A stretch of DNA of 64,000 bases from Mixophyes australis. Taxonomy: Eukaryota; Chordata; Amphibia; Anura; Limnodynastidae. Position numbers and translations under genes: made by a program. The stretch lies in the NCBI GenBank assembly GCA_036250195.1, contig JAVHZZ010000009.1, positions 96,705,771-96,769,770 on the forward strand. The letters are read 5' to 3'. The notes under the pieces are model-generated. The model saw only the letters and a program-made list of their open reading frames with translations, was not told the DNA's origin and did no database searches. Of this stretch, positions 37,191 to 47,350 are shown in pieces; the stretch's first letter is position 1, and each line of letters begins with the position of its first letter.

Positions 37191-38141
37191 GGGGAGCATG
37201 GGGCGGACCTAGACTTTATGTTTAGGGGGGGCGATTTTGCATAATCACGCCCCTCCTTTACTCTGAATGGCTGGCCCGCATTAAACCCCGCCTTCCGTTC
37301 ACAATTGGCCCCGTCGCCTCTCGCTTTGATCGGCGGCTGAGACCACTAACCTTATAATATATTAACATACACTTGGCGCGCACCTTTTCACATATAAGGA
37401 TATTGAGTCCCCTTTGAGTATTATTCCGATTCACTTCTGTCACTAAGATACCGGTCTAAATCTTTCTCCTCAATTATATACCTGTAGTCTGAGAATCAGA
37501 CTCATGGAGATACAAAAAATGGGGAGAAAATAGTGCAGTGTGTCTCAAATACAATATATAGAGTCCACAAAGTTCCCAGAAGGAATATTCTCTTCCACCT
37601 TGTGATAAGGAACTGGAATCACACCGCAGATCCTGTGACCTTTACACCAAATCCCCCAAAAGATATATGCTTACAAGATGTCCACTGTAATAAAGCATCT
37701 CAAATTATCTTCCATGGGTGTCCTTTTCAACTCTTTCCACCGGATAATACCACAATGTATAGGATAAAAATAAAAATAAAAAACGCTCTGGTGCATTATC
37801 ACAAGACACCATTTAATATAAAAACATTATCTCTAAGACAGAGAACATAAAATAGCTGTACAAAATACCACCACAAATTTCCATATGTATGGTAATGTAA
37901 AAACTCATACCAGATTGCTCCAGGATATTAGCATATATACTCTCATCCACGATATGAACCAATCTGCAATGTAAAGAGGTCCCGCTCACACCTATACTGT
38001 CACTCACCGGACTGTGAGTGCTACTTCTAAGGTAGCTAGGAACCGTGTCCGTCCATTATAATGAGGTACTGCGCATGTGCAGTCCCTTCTAACCTTCAGT
38101 TCTGTTCCTTTAACTTAATTGGCTGATCAGGCAACACTCCC

Positions 38142-38182
38142 TATATTAAGCACCTGTGGTCAATACCACGTTGCCTGATCTT
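38142..38182 (+). promoter_or_regulatory. LTR core promoter and predicted RNA 5' end
   Basis: TATA box TATATTAAG followed 22 bp later by GCCTGATCTT, the predicted first bases of the transcript. The same arrangement is at 40327-40367 in the 3' LTR. Confidence 0.65.
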
Positions 38183-38310
38183 GGAGTCTCATTCCTCATG
38201 AGTCTCTGAAGGTGTTCCAGTGCCTCCTCGTGTGTTCAGCTTATGCTGATTCCTGTTTGCCGTTTGTGGTTTCCAGACCACTTCTACTCCTCGTGTTCCT
38301 AGTGACTTCA

Positions 38311-38590
38311 GCAGCTGATTCCTATCCGCTGCCTCCGTGTATCTACAGTCACAGATTACTGCAAACTCTCCTGTGTTTCATCGTGACTCCAGCAGCTGAT
38401 TCCTATCCGCTGCCTCCGTATATCTACAGTTACAGATTACTTCAAACTCTCCTGTGTTTCATCGTGACTCCAGCAGCTGATTCCTATCCGCTGCCTCCGT
38501 GTGTCTAACAAGTTACAGATCTCTCCAACTCTCCTGTGTTACATCGCTACTGTTCCAGCTGATTCCTGTTAGCTACTTCAGCGTGTCTAC
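38311..38590 (+). repeat. 81-bp direct repeats inside the LTR
   Basis: Three close copies (starts 38311, 38392, 38473) and one weaker copy of a unit beginning GCAGCTGATTCCTATCCGCT. The same array is in the other LTR, shifted by 2,185 bp. Confidence 0.85.
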
Positions 38591-39203
38591 AGAGTCCTGC
38601 TCGTCTCAGCGCTCCAGTCTGCATTCTACCTGCCGTCAGCTGACCCTCTGCCTACTGCTTCTACAGTGTGTCCATTTGTGTCAACTTGCCTGTTAGCATC
38701 GAGTCTACGCTTCTTGGCTTCCAGCTCTGCTACATCGTTTCAGCTCTCCCGTGGTCTCCTGCTGTTCAATTCGATATACTACTGCTTCCTGAGTATTTTG
38801 TCGTCCTTGCTGGCCTACCTACAGTGCGCTGCACCCACCTGCCGCTTCCATTCTGCAAGGACTTCTCATCTCGTCAGTTCCCTGCCGCTCAGGTATCCCT
38901 GCAGCTATCTCTAACAGCCTGCTCATCTGAACCACGGTATGCATACTTCTCATTGACTGTGCTGGTGTATTGCATATCCATCTGGACTGAGTTGTTCTCC
39001 TCCGGAGTTTCCATCCTCTGAGACTATTGCTATTATTGACTGTGTTTCCTTTTGCTGGACTATTCTAGTGACTTTGTTTATCTGTGCAGTGCTGTTCATT
39101 CATTATTATTATTGTGTGCAGTTCAACGTGGGATCAAGTTCAGTGTACCCGTGCAGACTCTGCATTGCATTTATCTCCTCGTGTCCTTCCTCACATATAT
39201 ATT

Positions 39204-39466
39204 CAGTGGTACAACTTGCTAGAGGCAGACCACTGATTCCTGTTTCCCTGTGTCACCAGTTGCATATATCCTCTCACATAAGCAGTGGTACAACTTGCTA
39301 CACGCAGACCACTGACTTCCCCGTTACCTTCACCTGGATTCCATTCCTTCACTACAGACAGCGGTACAACTTGCTATACGCAGACCGCTGACTTCCACCT
39401 CCTTATTACTCCTGGACATTCCTTCTCACTATAGCAGTGGTACAACTTGCCGTGCGCAGACCACTG
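39204..39466 (+). repeat. Four tandem 32-nt hairpin units
   Basis: Units at 39204-39235, 39283-39314, 39359-39390 and 39435-39466. Each has a 7-bp stem CAGTGGT / ACCACTG around a conserved TACAACTTGC ... GCAG loop. The third unit has CAGCGGT / ACCGCTG, so both sides of the stem changed together. Confidence 0.85.
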
Positions 39467-39683
39467 ACTACCCTCACGTGTCCTTGTCCATCCGGATCCT
39501 CGTGTTCAGTTACCTATTGTTTACCAGTGCTGCTAGTCATAGACTTTCTGAGCATTCTCTAACCATCTGCTGTTTCCAGTTCCATTATCACCCTGCCACC
39601 AGAGTATCATATACCAACTCTACTGCTCTGATAAGACCATCAGCGGGTGATACTGGGTAAAGACTCCTAGTGCCCGTGACAGT

Positions 39684-39693
39684 AAGATCAGGC
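39684..39693 (+). other. Self-priming primer-binding site
   Basis: AAGATCAGGC, two bases after the LTR end, is the exact reverse complement of GCCTGATCTT at 38173-38182. A G-U pair can extend it by one. It does not begin TGG, as tRNA-primed sites usually do. Confidence 0.7.
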
Positions 39694-39694
39694 C

Positions 39695-40246
39695 ATGACA
39701 GACCCAGATTCGGAACCCACAGCTAAAGAGATGCTGCAGCCTCTGGTCACCCGTGTGGAACAACAGGATGTTCGTCAACAACTATTACTACAATGTTACC
39801 AGACGTTAGTCTCCCAAAGAACGTCTGGGCAGAATATTACAGCTTCTGTTGATGCTCCTGTGCTTTCCTCCATTTCCCCAGTGCCATCCCAGGTGTCTAC
39901 GGCTTCCACGCTTCACCTGCCAACTCCGTCAAAGTATGATGGAGATCCCAAAACATGTAGAGGTTTCCTCAACCAATGCTCAGTACATTTTGAGCTTCAA
40001 CCTCAAAACTTTTCTACTCATCGTTCCAGAGTGGCCTATCTCATCTCATTATTTTCCGGACAAGCTCTCGCATGGGCTTCCCCTCTGTGGGAAAGAAATG
40101 ATCCGTTGTTACAGGATAGTACCAAATTTCCGGACAAACCCGGTTCCAGGTGTTCTGTGCCCACCTTTAAAAGGGGGGGTACTGTCACTCACCGGACTGT
40201 GAGTGCTACTTCTAAGGTAGCTAGGAACCGTGTCCGTCCATTATAA
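39695..40246 (+). pseudogene. Gag-like fragment of the LTR retrotransposon, internally deleted
   Basis: 183-codon frame starting 13 bp after the 5' LTR. Residues 1-70 are a charged, glutamine-rich leader. Residues 75-137 match the capsid N-terminal part of sushi-type Gag (and its domesticated RTL/PEG10 relatives): PTPSKYDGDPKTCRGFLNQC, then FELQPQ, RVAYLISLFSGQALAWASPLW and ERNDP. After about residue 143 the sequence jumps to FPDKPGSRCSVPTF, which looks like the C-terminal end of Pol, and from residue 164 it reads into the 3' LTR. So most of gag and all of protease, reverse transcriptase and integrase are deleted. No zinc knuckle remains. The element could move only with proteins supplied in trans. 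Confidence 0.85.
40169..40179 (+). other. Polypurine tract of the LTR retrotransposon
   Basis: AAAAGGGGGGG, three bases before the 3' LTR; plus-strand priming site for reverse transcription. Confidence 0.85.
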
Positions 40247-41608
40247 TGAGGTACTGCGCATGTGCAGTCCCTTCTAACCTTCAGTTCTGTTCCTTTAACT
40301 TAATTGGCTGATCAGGCAACACTCCCTATATTAAGCACCTGTGATCAATACCACGTTGCCTGATCTTGGAGTCTCATTCCTCATGAGCCTCTGAAGGTGT
40401 TCCAGTGCCTCCTCGTGTGTTCAGCTTATGCTGATTCCTGTTTGCCGTTTGTGGTTTCCAGACCACTTCTACTCCTCGTGTTCCTAGTGACTTCAGCAGC
40501 TGATTCCTATCCGCTGCCTCCGTGTATCTACAGTTACAGATTACTGCAAACTCTCCTGTGTTTCATCGTGACTCCAGCAGCTGATTCCTATCCGCTGCCT
40601 CCGTATATCTACAGTTACAGATTACTTCAAACTCTCCTGTGTTTCATCGTGACTCCAGCAGCTGATTCCTATCCGCTGCCTCCGTGTGTCTAACAAGTTA
40701 CAGATCTCTCCAACTCTCCTGTGTTACATCGCTACTGTTCCAGCTGATTCCTGTTAGCTACTTCAGCGTGTCTACAGAGTCCTGCTCGTCTCAGCGCTCC
40801 AGTCTGCATTCTACCTGCCGTCAGCTGACCCTCTGCCTACTGCTTCTACAGTGTGTCCATTTGTGTCAACTTGCCTGTTAGCATCGAGTCTACGCTTCTC
40901 GGCTTCCAGCTCTGCTACATCGCTTCAGCTCTCCCGTGGTCTCCTGCTGTTCAATTCGATATACTACTGCTTCCTGAGTATTTTGTCGTCCTTGCTGGCC
41001 TACCTACAGTGCGCTGCACCCACCTGCCGCTTCCATTCTGCAAGGACTTCTCATCTCGTCAGTTCCCTGCCGCTCAGGTTTCCCTGCAGCTATCTCTAAC
41101 AGCCTGCTCACCTGAACCACGGTATGCATACTTCTCATTGACTGTGCTGGTGTATTGCATATCCATCTGGACTGAGTTGTTCTCCTCCGGAGTTTCTATC
41201 CTCTGAGACTATTGCTATTATTGACTGTGTTTCCTTTTGCTGGACTATTCTAGTGACTTTGTTTATCTGTGCAGTGCTGTTCATTCATTATTATTATTGT
41301 GTGCAGTTCAACGTGGGATCAAGTTCAGTGTACCCGTGCAGACTCTGCATTGCATTTATCTCCTCGTGTCCTTCCTCACATATATATTCAGTGGTACAAC
41401 TTGCTAGAGGCAGACCACTGATTTCTGTTTCCCTGTGTCACCAGTTGCATATATCCTCTCACATAAGCAGTGGTACAACTTGCTACACCCAGACCACTGA
41501 CTTCCCCGTTACCTTCACCTGGATTCCATTCCTTCACTACAGACAGCGGTACAACTTGCTATACGCAGACCGCTGACTTCCACCTCCTTATTACTCCTGG
41601 ACATTCCT
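40183..41608 (+). mobile_element. 3' LTR, truncated
   Basis: Matches the 5' LTR with a constant 2,185-bp offset over 1,426 bp. I count about ten substitutions and no indels, under 1% divergence. The last 258 bp (equivalent to 39424-39681) are missing. The break falls at a repeated CCTGGACAT. TATA box and predicted RNA start are kept at 40327 and 40358. Confidence 0.95.
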
Positions 41609-41656
41609 GGACATGCCCCAATCGGCCACCCCTGGATCCGTCACTGGGGGAGCATG

Positions 41657-43541
41657 AGTTTATTTGGGTATGTGTGCATGTATTGATACTCACACTGTCT
41701 AATTGCGATTGTGTCAACCAAATTAAAATTAAAGCAACATATAGTAAATTAAGAGTCTATGCTGTCCTAGAAATTTGCATTGATGACCCTTATTTGTGTT
41801 GTGTACTATAACTGATTGCATTTATTGCAATGTTCATGTTTACTTGTTTGGGTGTCACCAAGCTATAATCCTGTTTACTCTTTAATAAGTGTGCTGTGTG
41901 TGTGTGTGTGTGTCCACGTGCTCCTTGTGTCAGGTACAAGGGGTCTCTTTAGTCGCCTCCTAGTGGAAGAGCCCACTGTCCACATTCACACAACTAAATA
42001 ACTGAAATCCTCTGGTACTTTTGTTATTTGCTATGGTATTCCCATGATACTTTTCTATAATAACAATTTTATTTAATTTTAGATGGAATCCTCTTTAAGC
42101 CTTAAAATATATTTTTTCTGCTTCACTGTCTATAAAATTTTATAAAATCCCAACAATTTGCTATCTTTCATAAAGAAACACAAAATGTCAGTAGCTTGCA
42201 AACTGAATCTACCAAGGATGACAGGTTCAATGTCACAGTAAATCCATTCAAATTGGACACAACAGAAGTCTGAAAGGACAAATGATATTGAAACATCATG
42301 ATGTGAATGTCTTATAAACATTTTAAGTAGTCTAATATGTTGTTCACTGTAAAACTGCTTATCATCCTTATCTGAAACAGAAGGGGATAAAAAGGCAGCC
42401 ATGTGCTATAATGCCAAATATTGTAAATCAATCTCATATTCTGCCCATAATCCCTCTTCTTGTGGAACGTCCTATTTTTATTCTGTTCATGGGAGGTGGA
42501 GACGAAGGATCGGGGAAGTGATCAAAAAAAGATGGAATGGGGTGTGGGGGAAAGTGTGCTCATAACAGTAAGTGCTGTAGTTAACGCAGAATGAAGACAT
42601 AGCCAGTTGTGTTTCATTTTGTAATTAAGTTAGAGGGTATACACTACAGTTACAGGAATTTATTCCTATCTTAAGCAGTAAAACTAGTAGGCGGAACCAG
42701 AACTGATAATATTCGTTGTACATTTCATGGTGGGGAATTATTTTTCACATTTTGGTGAATTGGAAGTTGTATTAACTGTGAAGATAGACAGTTAGAAGTA
42801 AAAACACTGGTGGTTAATAGTTCTGATATGTTTCTGCAAATACACTGCCGCTTTCATACTCACGCACGATTCTCTTACATTCAATACAGACACACATAGA
42901 AGGTAACTGCTGCACACCTGTGATTTCTCACAATCAGATCACTAATAAATTACCTGAAAATCTCGGTTCTGAATTGGAACTTTAAAAGCATTTAAGAGGA
43001 AAAGTAACCTTTGACCTGAGGATGATAATTCTGTTGCATGCAAAATAAAATGACTGAATGTTGATCTGGTTTTTCTCAGGCAATACCAGAGATTTTTAAT
43101 TAACATTCTCACCTCTGTGACCTTCTTACCCCACATTCCATGGTTCATCTTCCCAAACCTCCTACCCCACATTACTAATTTGATTCAGTATTGATTCAGT
43201 ATAGTCTGGACTAATGGTAGAACATCTCTTTAAAGCTTGCCCTTAAAAATGAACTGTTGTTTCTGGTAAAAAAAGTAACACCAAATACTAAAATATTCAA
43301 CCTATACTCTGGAACCAGTCACTAATGGATGGGGGGGTACGTGATCTCCAAAATTAGGCGCAGATTGATTTTCTGGGGCAGTTCAGAGGACAGTGAAGTA
43401 AGTCTGCTCCTTGAAATGTGCTTGGTGGACAAGTGAGAGCATTTATGCAGGTAACAATCAGTGCAGGTTTTTTTCCTTAGGTAAATGAAAGTGTTTTAAA
43501 AATGTTTGTGCATGTAGAATTAGGCAAAGCCATAGGTGGGG
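41657..43541. other. Intergenic, no gene seen
   Basis: Holds a short (TG)n at 41891-41910. Otherwise unassigned AT-rich sequence. Confidence 0.5.
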
Positions 43542-43549
43542 CTGGTCGG

Positions 43550-43720
43550 CAGGGGCGGGCTGGACCGGGGGGGCAGGGGGGCAGCGGGCACCCGGGCCGC
43601 TCAGTCTAACAGCTGTTCGGGCCGCTTCAGTGCACAGGCTTATGGCGCGTCCGCATCGCGTGTCACGTGATGCGGCCGTCTGTGCGCCCCCCCAGGCCGA
43701 AACCTGCCAGCCCGCGCCTG
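43550..43720. mobile_element. hAT-like MITE
   Basis: 171 bp, GC-rich. Ends CAGGGGCGGGCTGG and CCAGCCCGCGCCTG. Flanks CTGGTCGG (43542-43549) and CTGGTCGT (43721-43728) match at 7 of 8 positions. Confidence 0.82.
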
Positions 43721-43816
43721 CTGGTCGTCATGTGTCCCTGCACAGGGTTTAAAGCCAAGGAGGAGCCTTCATCGGATTCATTTGTTAAATTTGCATGAAT
43801 ATGATTTGTATAATGT

Positions 43817-44115
43817 CAGGGGCGAACGGAGGATTGTCGGGGGGGCGTATCTCCCCCGACCCCCAAAAAAAACACCCCCCGCGGGAGCTGCTGCGCATGT
43901 GCAGCAGCTCCGTTTCTTCAGCGCTGTCCTATACAGCAGCCGCGGCGCTGTCTAAGAAGCGTCCGTGGCGGTGCTGTAAACACTACAGCACCGCCGCGGA
44001 CGCTTCTTTGACAGTGCCGCGGCTGCTGTATAGGACAGTGCAGCTATAGCGGCCACTTAGTTAGCGCAGGGGGGGGTTTCTGGAGACTCAGAAACCCCCC
44101 CTGCGTGCGCCACTG
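43817..44115. mobile_element. MITE with 5-bp target duplication, copy 2
   Basis: 299 bp. Ends CAGGGGCGAACG and CGTGCGCCACTG, same as the copy at 14165. Flanked by AATGT (43812-43816 and 44116-44120). Contains paired arms CAGCAGCCGCGGCGCTGTC and GACAGTGCCGCGGCTGCTG, and an extra 80-bp left segment with GCTGCTGCGCATGTGCAGCA. Confidence 0.88.
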
Positions 44116-44120
44116 AATGT

Positions 44121-45570
44121 TTACTACTGGGGCTGGACATGGACTGGGACCAGGCAGGGGAATGAAGTTCAGTCTAGCACTTAAAAGAGCTATCCATGCC
44201 CTCCGTGGTCTAGGCACGCACCCTAAGTGTTTAGGCTATGACACCCTTTCCAGCAGCTCTATCATTCCTACCCAGAGCTAAGTCAGTTTTATTTATGAGG
44301 AAGCAGTCTATCAATTCACCAGAAACTAGCGGTATTGGTTCAGCTCACAAAATAGTTGCCTTTAACATATATAGTTGCCAAGTCAGCTTTAAAATATTTG
44401 ATTATTATTTTCATTCTGCTCACCTTTAAAAAACAGCACAACTCATGTTTAAATTTAAACTTATGTTTGTGACAGGTATTCCATGTATTTGCAAGTGGTT
44501 CTTGAAGCACTAATTATGCCAGATCACCATTATTATTGTAATGTGTTCCAACTTTACAAAAAGACGTATGAATAGGCACTTGCCAAGGATAGTAATAAAA
44601 AGTTGAACTGGGTCAGTCAAAGCATTTGGCAGGATTTCATACATTTAGATATACTGTTTTCTCACACAAGGACTGCAAATATTAGGATTGTAAAAGAAAC
44701 TGGTTGGACTTCAGCAGTCCTTTTATTGCTGTGCTTTTTAATGAAATCCCCTTATTCCCCATTTTCATGTTTAAAATTTAAAGTTTAATGTTCTCTTCCT
44801 AGCCTCCATCTGGTTCACTGCTAACAGACTCACATACTAAGTGGCCATCTGCTAATACTTCTCATTGAACTTTTTTATAGGGCAGTGAAGTGGAAATTTT
44901 AAAAACACATTGCTTTGGCTTACGGGTTCTTAGATTTCTGTACTTTGAGGGCGGACTTGTTTTTCCAAAAGGCAACATTGAGAAAATTTGTTAAGGGAAA
45001 TATCTCAGCTCTATAAAATGATCTAAAATGTGCTGCACAGTACGATTGGTAAACTTAAGATTTCTATACAATGCTTATTTAAGTGAAGAATTGCAATGGT
45101 TGGAACTATCTAAGTAAGCTTTATGAGGAACCCTGTTGAAGCATGATAAAAATTATTCTTCACCCCCCCCCCCCTCACTCCCCCCACCTGCCAAGTAACA
45201 TCTACATTCCTGTTTTTGATATAGGTGTCAAGGGAGAAAATTATTTGACAGATTTCTGTGGCATTTCTATGGCATTTTCCTGGGCATATTACTTCCACAG
45301 GCAGCCTAAATGTTATTAGATGCCTCTGGTAAATATATAGAGACCCGCAAATATTCTTCAATTCTTCTCTCCTCTGGCACAGACTGGAGTAGAATAAATT
45401 TGTAAGGAAAGACAAAGACAAGCAAAATCTCTTTCAGCTGGTAGTGCTCTACTCCTGCGGCCATACAGTTTAGACTGAAACAACAGATCCAGGGCAAACT
45501 AAAGAAAAAAATAGAGATTTCCTCCAAATATGCCATCACCCTAAACTGACTGGTGCAAAAAGGGATCTAC
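44121..45570. other. Intergenic, no gene seen
   Basis: No gene assigned. A C-run (CACCCCCCCCCCCC) lies near 45161. The last part may be the decayed 5' portion of the adjoining LINE. Confidence 0.5.
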
Positions 45571-47350
45571 TCAACAGTGAGATTACCCCAGAGGAAATCT
45601 CTGATGCAATTAAAAGCTTTAAAGTTCAGCGGCCCCTGGCCCAGACAACTTTGCAGCCAATTATTATAAAACACTTGCAGACTCCCTACTCCCTATGCTT
45701 CTGGGTCTATTCATTTCTATGCTGAAGGGAGAAAAGTTTGACAGGGCCATGACTGGCAAGATAGTAGTTATACCTAATCCAGGCAAAGATCCTACAGATC
45801 TAAGTGGTTATAGGTCGATCTCACTTCTGAGCGTACATCTAAAATTTGCAAAAATCTTAGTGAACAGATTAGGATCAGTCCTAACTTCACTAATCCAACC
45901 TGACCAGGTAGGCTTTATCCTTAAAAGGCAAGCTGCAGACAATACCAGAAGGATCATTGATTTATTAGCTAATCATAGGAACCTCTGGCCTTGGGTGGTC
46001 GCCCTTGATTCAGAAAAGGCCTTTAACAGGGTGGCTTGGCCCTTAATGCAGCAGACCGTAGTGAGCATGGGAATCAGGGGAGTCTTCTGCAAGGGTGTGG
46101 CTGGCCCTATATCATAATCCAACCGCATTTGTCCTTGATAATGACTTCACCTCAGCTTCTTTCCAAATCAAAAATGGCACCAGACAGCACTGCCCCCTGT
46201 TGCCCTTAACATTTTCCCTGATAATGGAACTTCTCACAGCAGAAATCTACATTAACCCAGATATATCGGGTATAACCATCGTCTCCCAAGAGCTGACGAT
46301 GTACTCCTGACCATAACCAAGCCTCACATCACACTCCCCAATTTGCTTAAAGAAATTCAAATCTATAGTGATCTATCCAATTATAAAATAAATGCAGATA
46401 AATCTGTTATTTTGGATGTGAATATACCCCTGATATGCTTCATTCATTGAAACGTAATTATAACTTTTGCTAGCAAAGCCAATGAATTAAATATTTATGA
46501 TTATATCTAACAAAATCTTGCCACCAACTCTATGCTGCAAATTTCCTAATAGGCTCATGAGCCTCATGAACTTGCATGGGAGGGGGATGCGGGGGAGACC
46601 ATTGACTCTGGGGAGCGGACCAAACTCAAAACTAGTCTAGCTAATGCATCAATACCTGTGAAAATCAAAGAGAACTCATACAAGCTATTCTTTGGGTGGA
46701 TGTGGGTGCCAACTTGCCTAATATTCAGATTTCTGATTCCCCTCTATACTCCCTTCTACCTAGACCTATACCAGATACCCCACGTCATAAAATACATTAT
46801 AAATGTGGTCCAGTGGCAAATTGCATTCATTTGGAAAAATACAGACTCTCCTCCATTATTAGCTACAGTCAATAGCATATGGTCCATTTATCACATGCAA
46901 TGCATTACATCTACTCTACATAACATCCTAATAGCTTCAAAAGAACATGGACATCCTGGTTGGACTACTTTGTGGGTGAACTCCCTTTGAATACTATCTG
47001 ATTCTTTAGTCCCAAAACTCACTAACCATACAGGCAGTGAACCCACTCCTATCAACTCCATTTGATTTCTCTGTGTATCCCTAGCAACAAAGATTAATTG
47101 TGTATCCAGATCTGCTAACTGATTAACTGAGTATTTTATTATGCTTTGCTTATTTAACCTATGTTATTTGTTACATCAGTAATTTAATTCATTGCTCCAA
47201 GTTCACTGTTTTCCCCTATTACTTCCTACCCCCTCCTGATAGACCACCCAATTGTATTTCCCTATTCCTCCCTAAACTTTTAATTATGCATATGTATGTT
47301 ACATTTGCTTAAACTGTTGTTATTCCTTTAAAACAACAAATTAAAAGTTT
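45571..47350 (+). pseudogene. L1-type LINE ORF2 relic (reverse transcriptase and C-terminus)
   Basis: Several frameshifted pieces of one L1/Tx1-group ORF2. In order: SEITPEEISDAIKSFK (about 45574-45622); APGPDNFAANYYKTLADSLL (about 45630-45692); KIVVIPNPGKD, GYRSISLL, LVNRLGSVL, QPDQVGF and ALDSEKAFNRVAW (to about 46040); NGTRQHCPLLPLTFSLIMELL (46170-46230); [11 protein letters not shown], the catalytic Y/A-D-D box without its tyrosine (46292-46324); and a later piece 46658-46990 with FIWKNTDSPPLL typical of the thumb and connection region. Several motif residues are altered (GTRQGCPLSP reads GTRQHCPLLP). The 3' end is about 47350, in an AAAACAACAAATTAAAAG tail. Inactive. Confidence 0.88.

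Larger units (their letters stand above)
37998..39681 (+). mobile_element. 5' LTR of a Tf1/sushi-type retrotransposon
   Basis: 1,684 bp, bounded by the 6-bp inverted repeat TGTCAC ... GTGACA. A TATA box TATATTAAG is at 38142-38150. The expected start, about 30 bp downstream, coincides with GCCTGATCTT (38173-38182), complementary to the primer-binding site at 39684. An 11-bp inverted repeat GATCAGGCAAC / GTTGCCTGATC (38125-38135, 38170-38180) flanks the TATA box. Internal structure: 81-bp direct repeats (GCAGCTGATTCC at 38311, 38392, 38473 and a weaker one near 38555), and four 32-nt hairpins at 39204, 39283, 39359 and 39435. Open frames inside the LTR look incidental. Confidence 0.93.
37201..41646. 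mobile_element. DNA element hosting the LTR retrotransposon
   Basis: Begins GGGCGGACCTAGAC and ends CCTGGATCCGTCACTG, a weak inverted repeat. The pair is flanked by the 10-bp direct repeat GGGGAGCATG (37191-37200 and 41647-41656). Inside lie an unassigned repeat-like stretch (about 37455-37990) and the LTR retrotransposon (37998-41608). The end motif is shared with 32061-32076. Confidence 0.6.

Noticed and set aside
38212..39391. Several 60-117 codon frames in the LTR, repeated at 40397-41576
   Set aside because: They are present only because the LTR is duplicated. They overlap in different frames, lack domain similarity and follow the 81-bp repeats.
37998..41608. Segmental duplication as the cause of the 1.4-kb direct repeat
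   Set aside because: TGTCAC/GTGACA ends, a primer-binding site, Gag frame and polypurine tract between the copies show they are LTRs.
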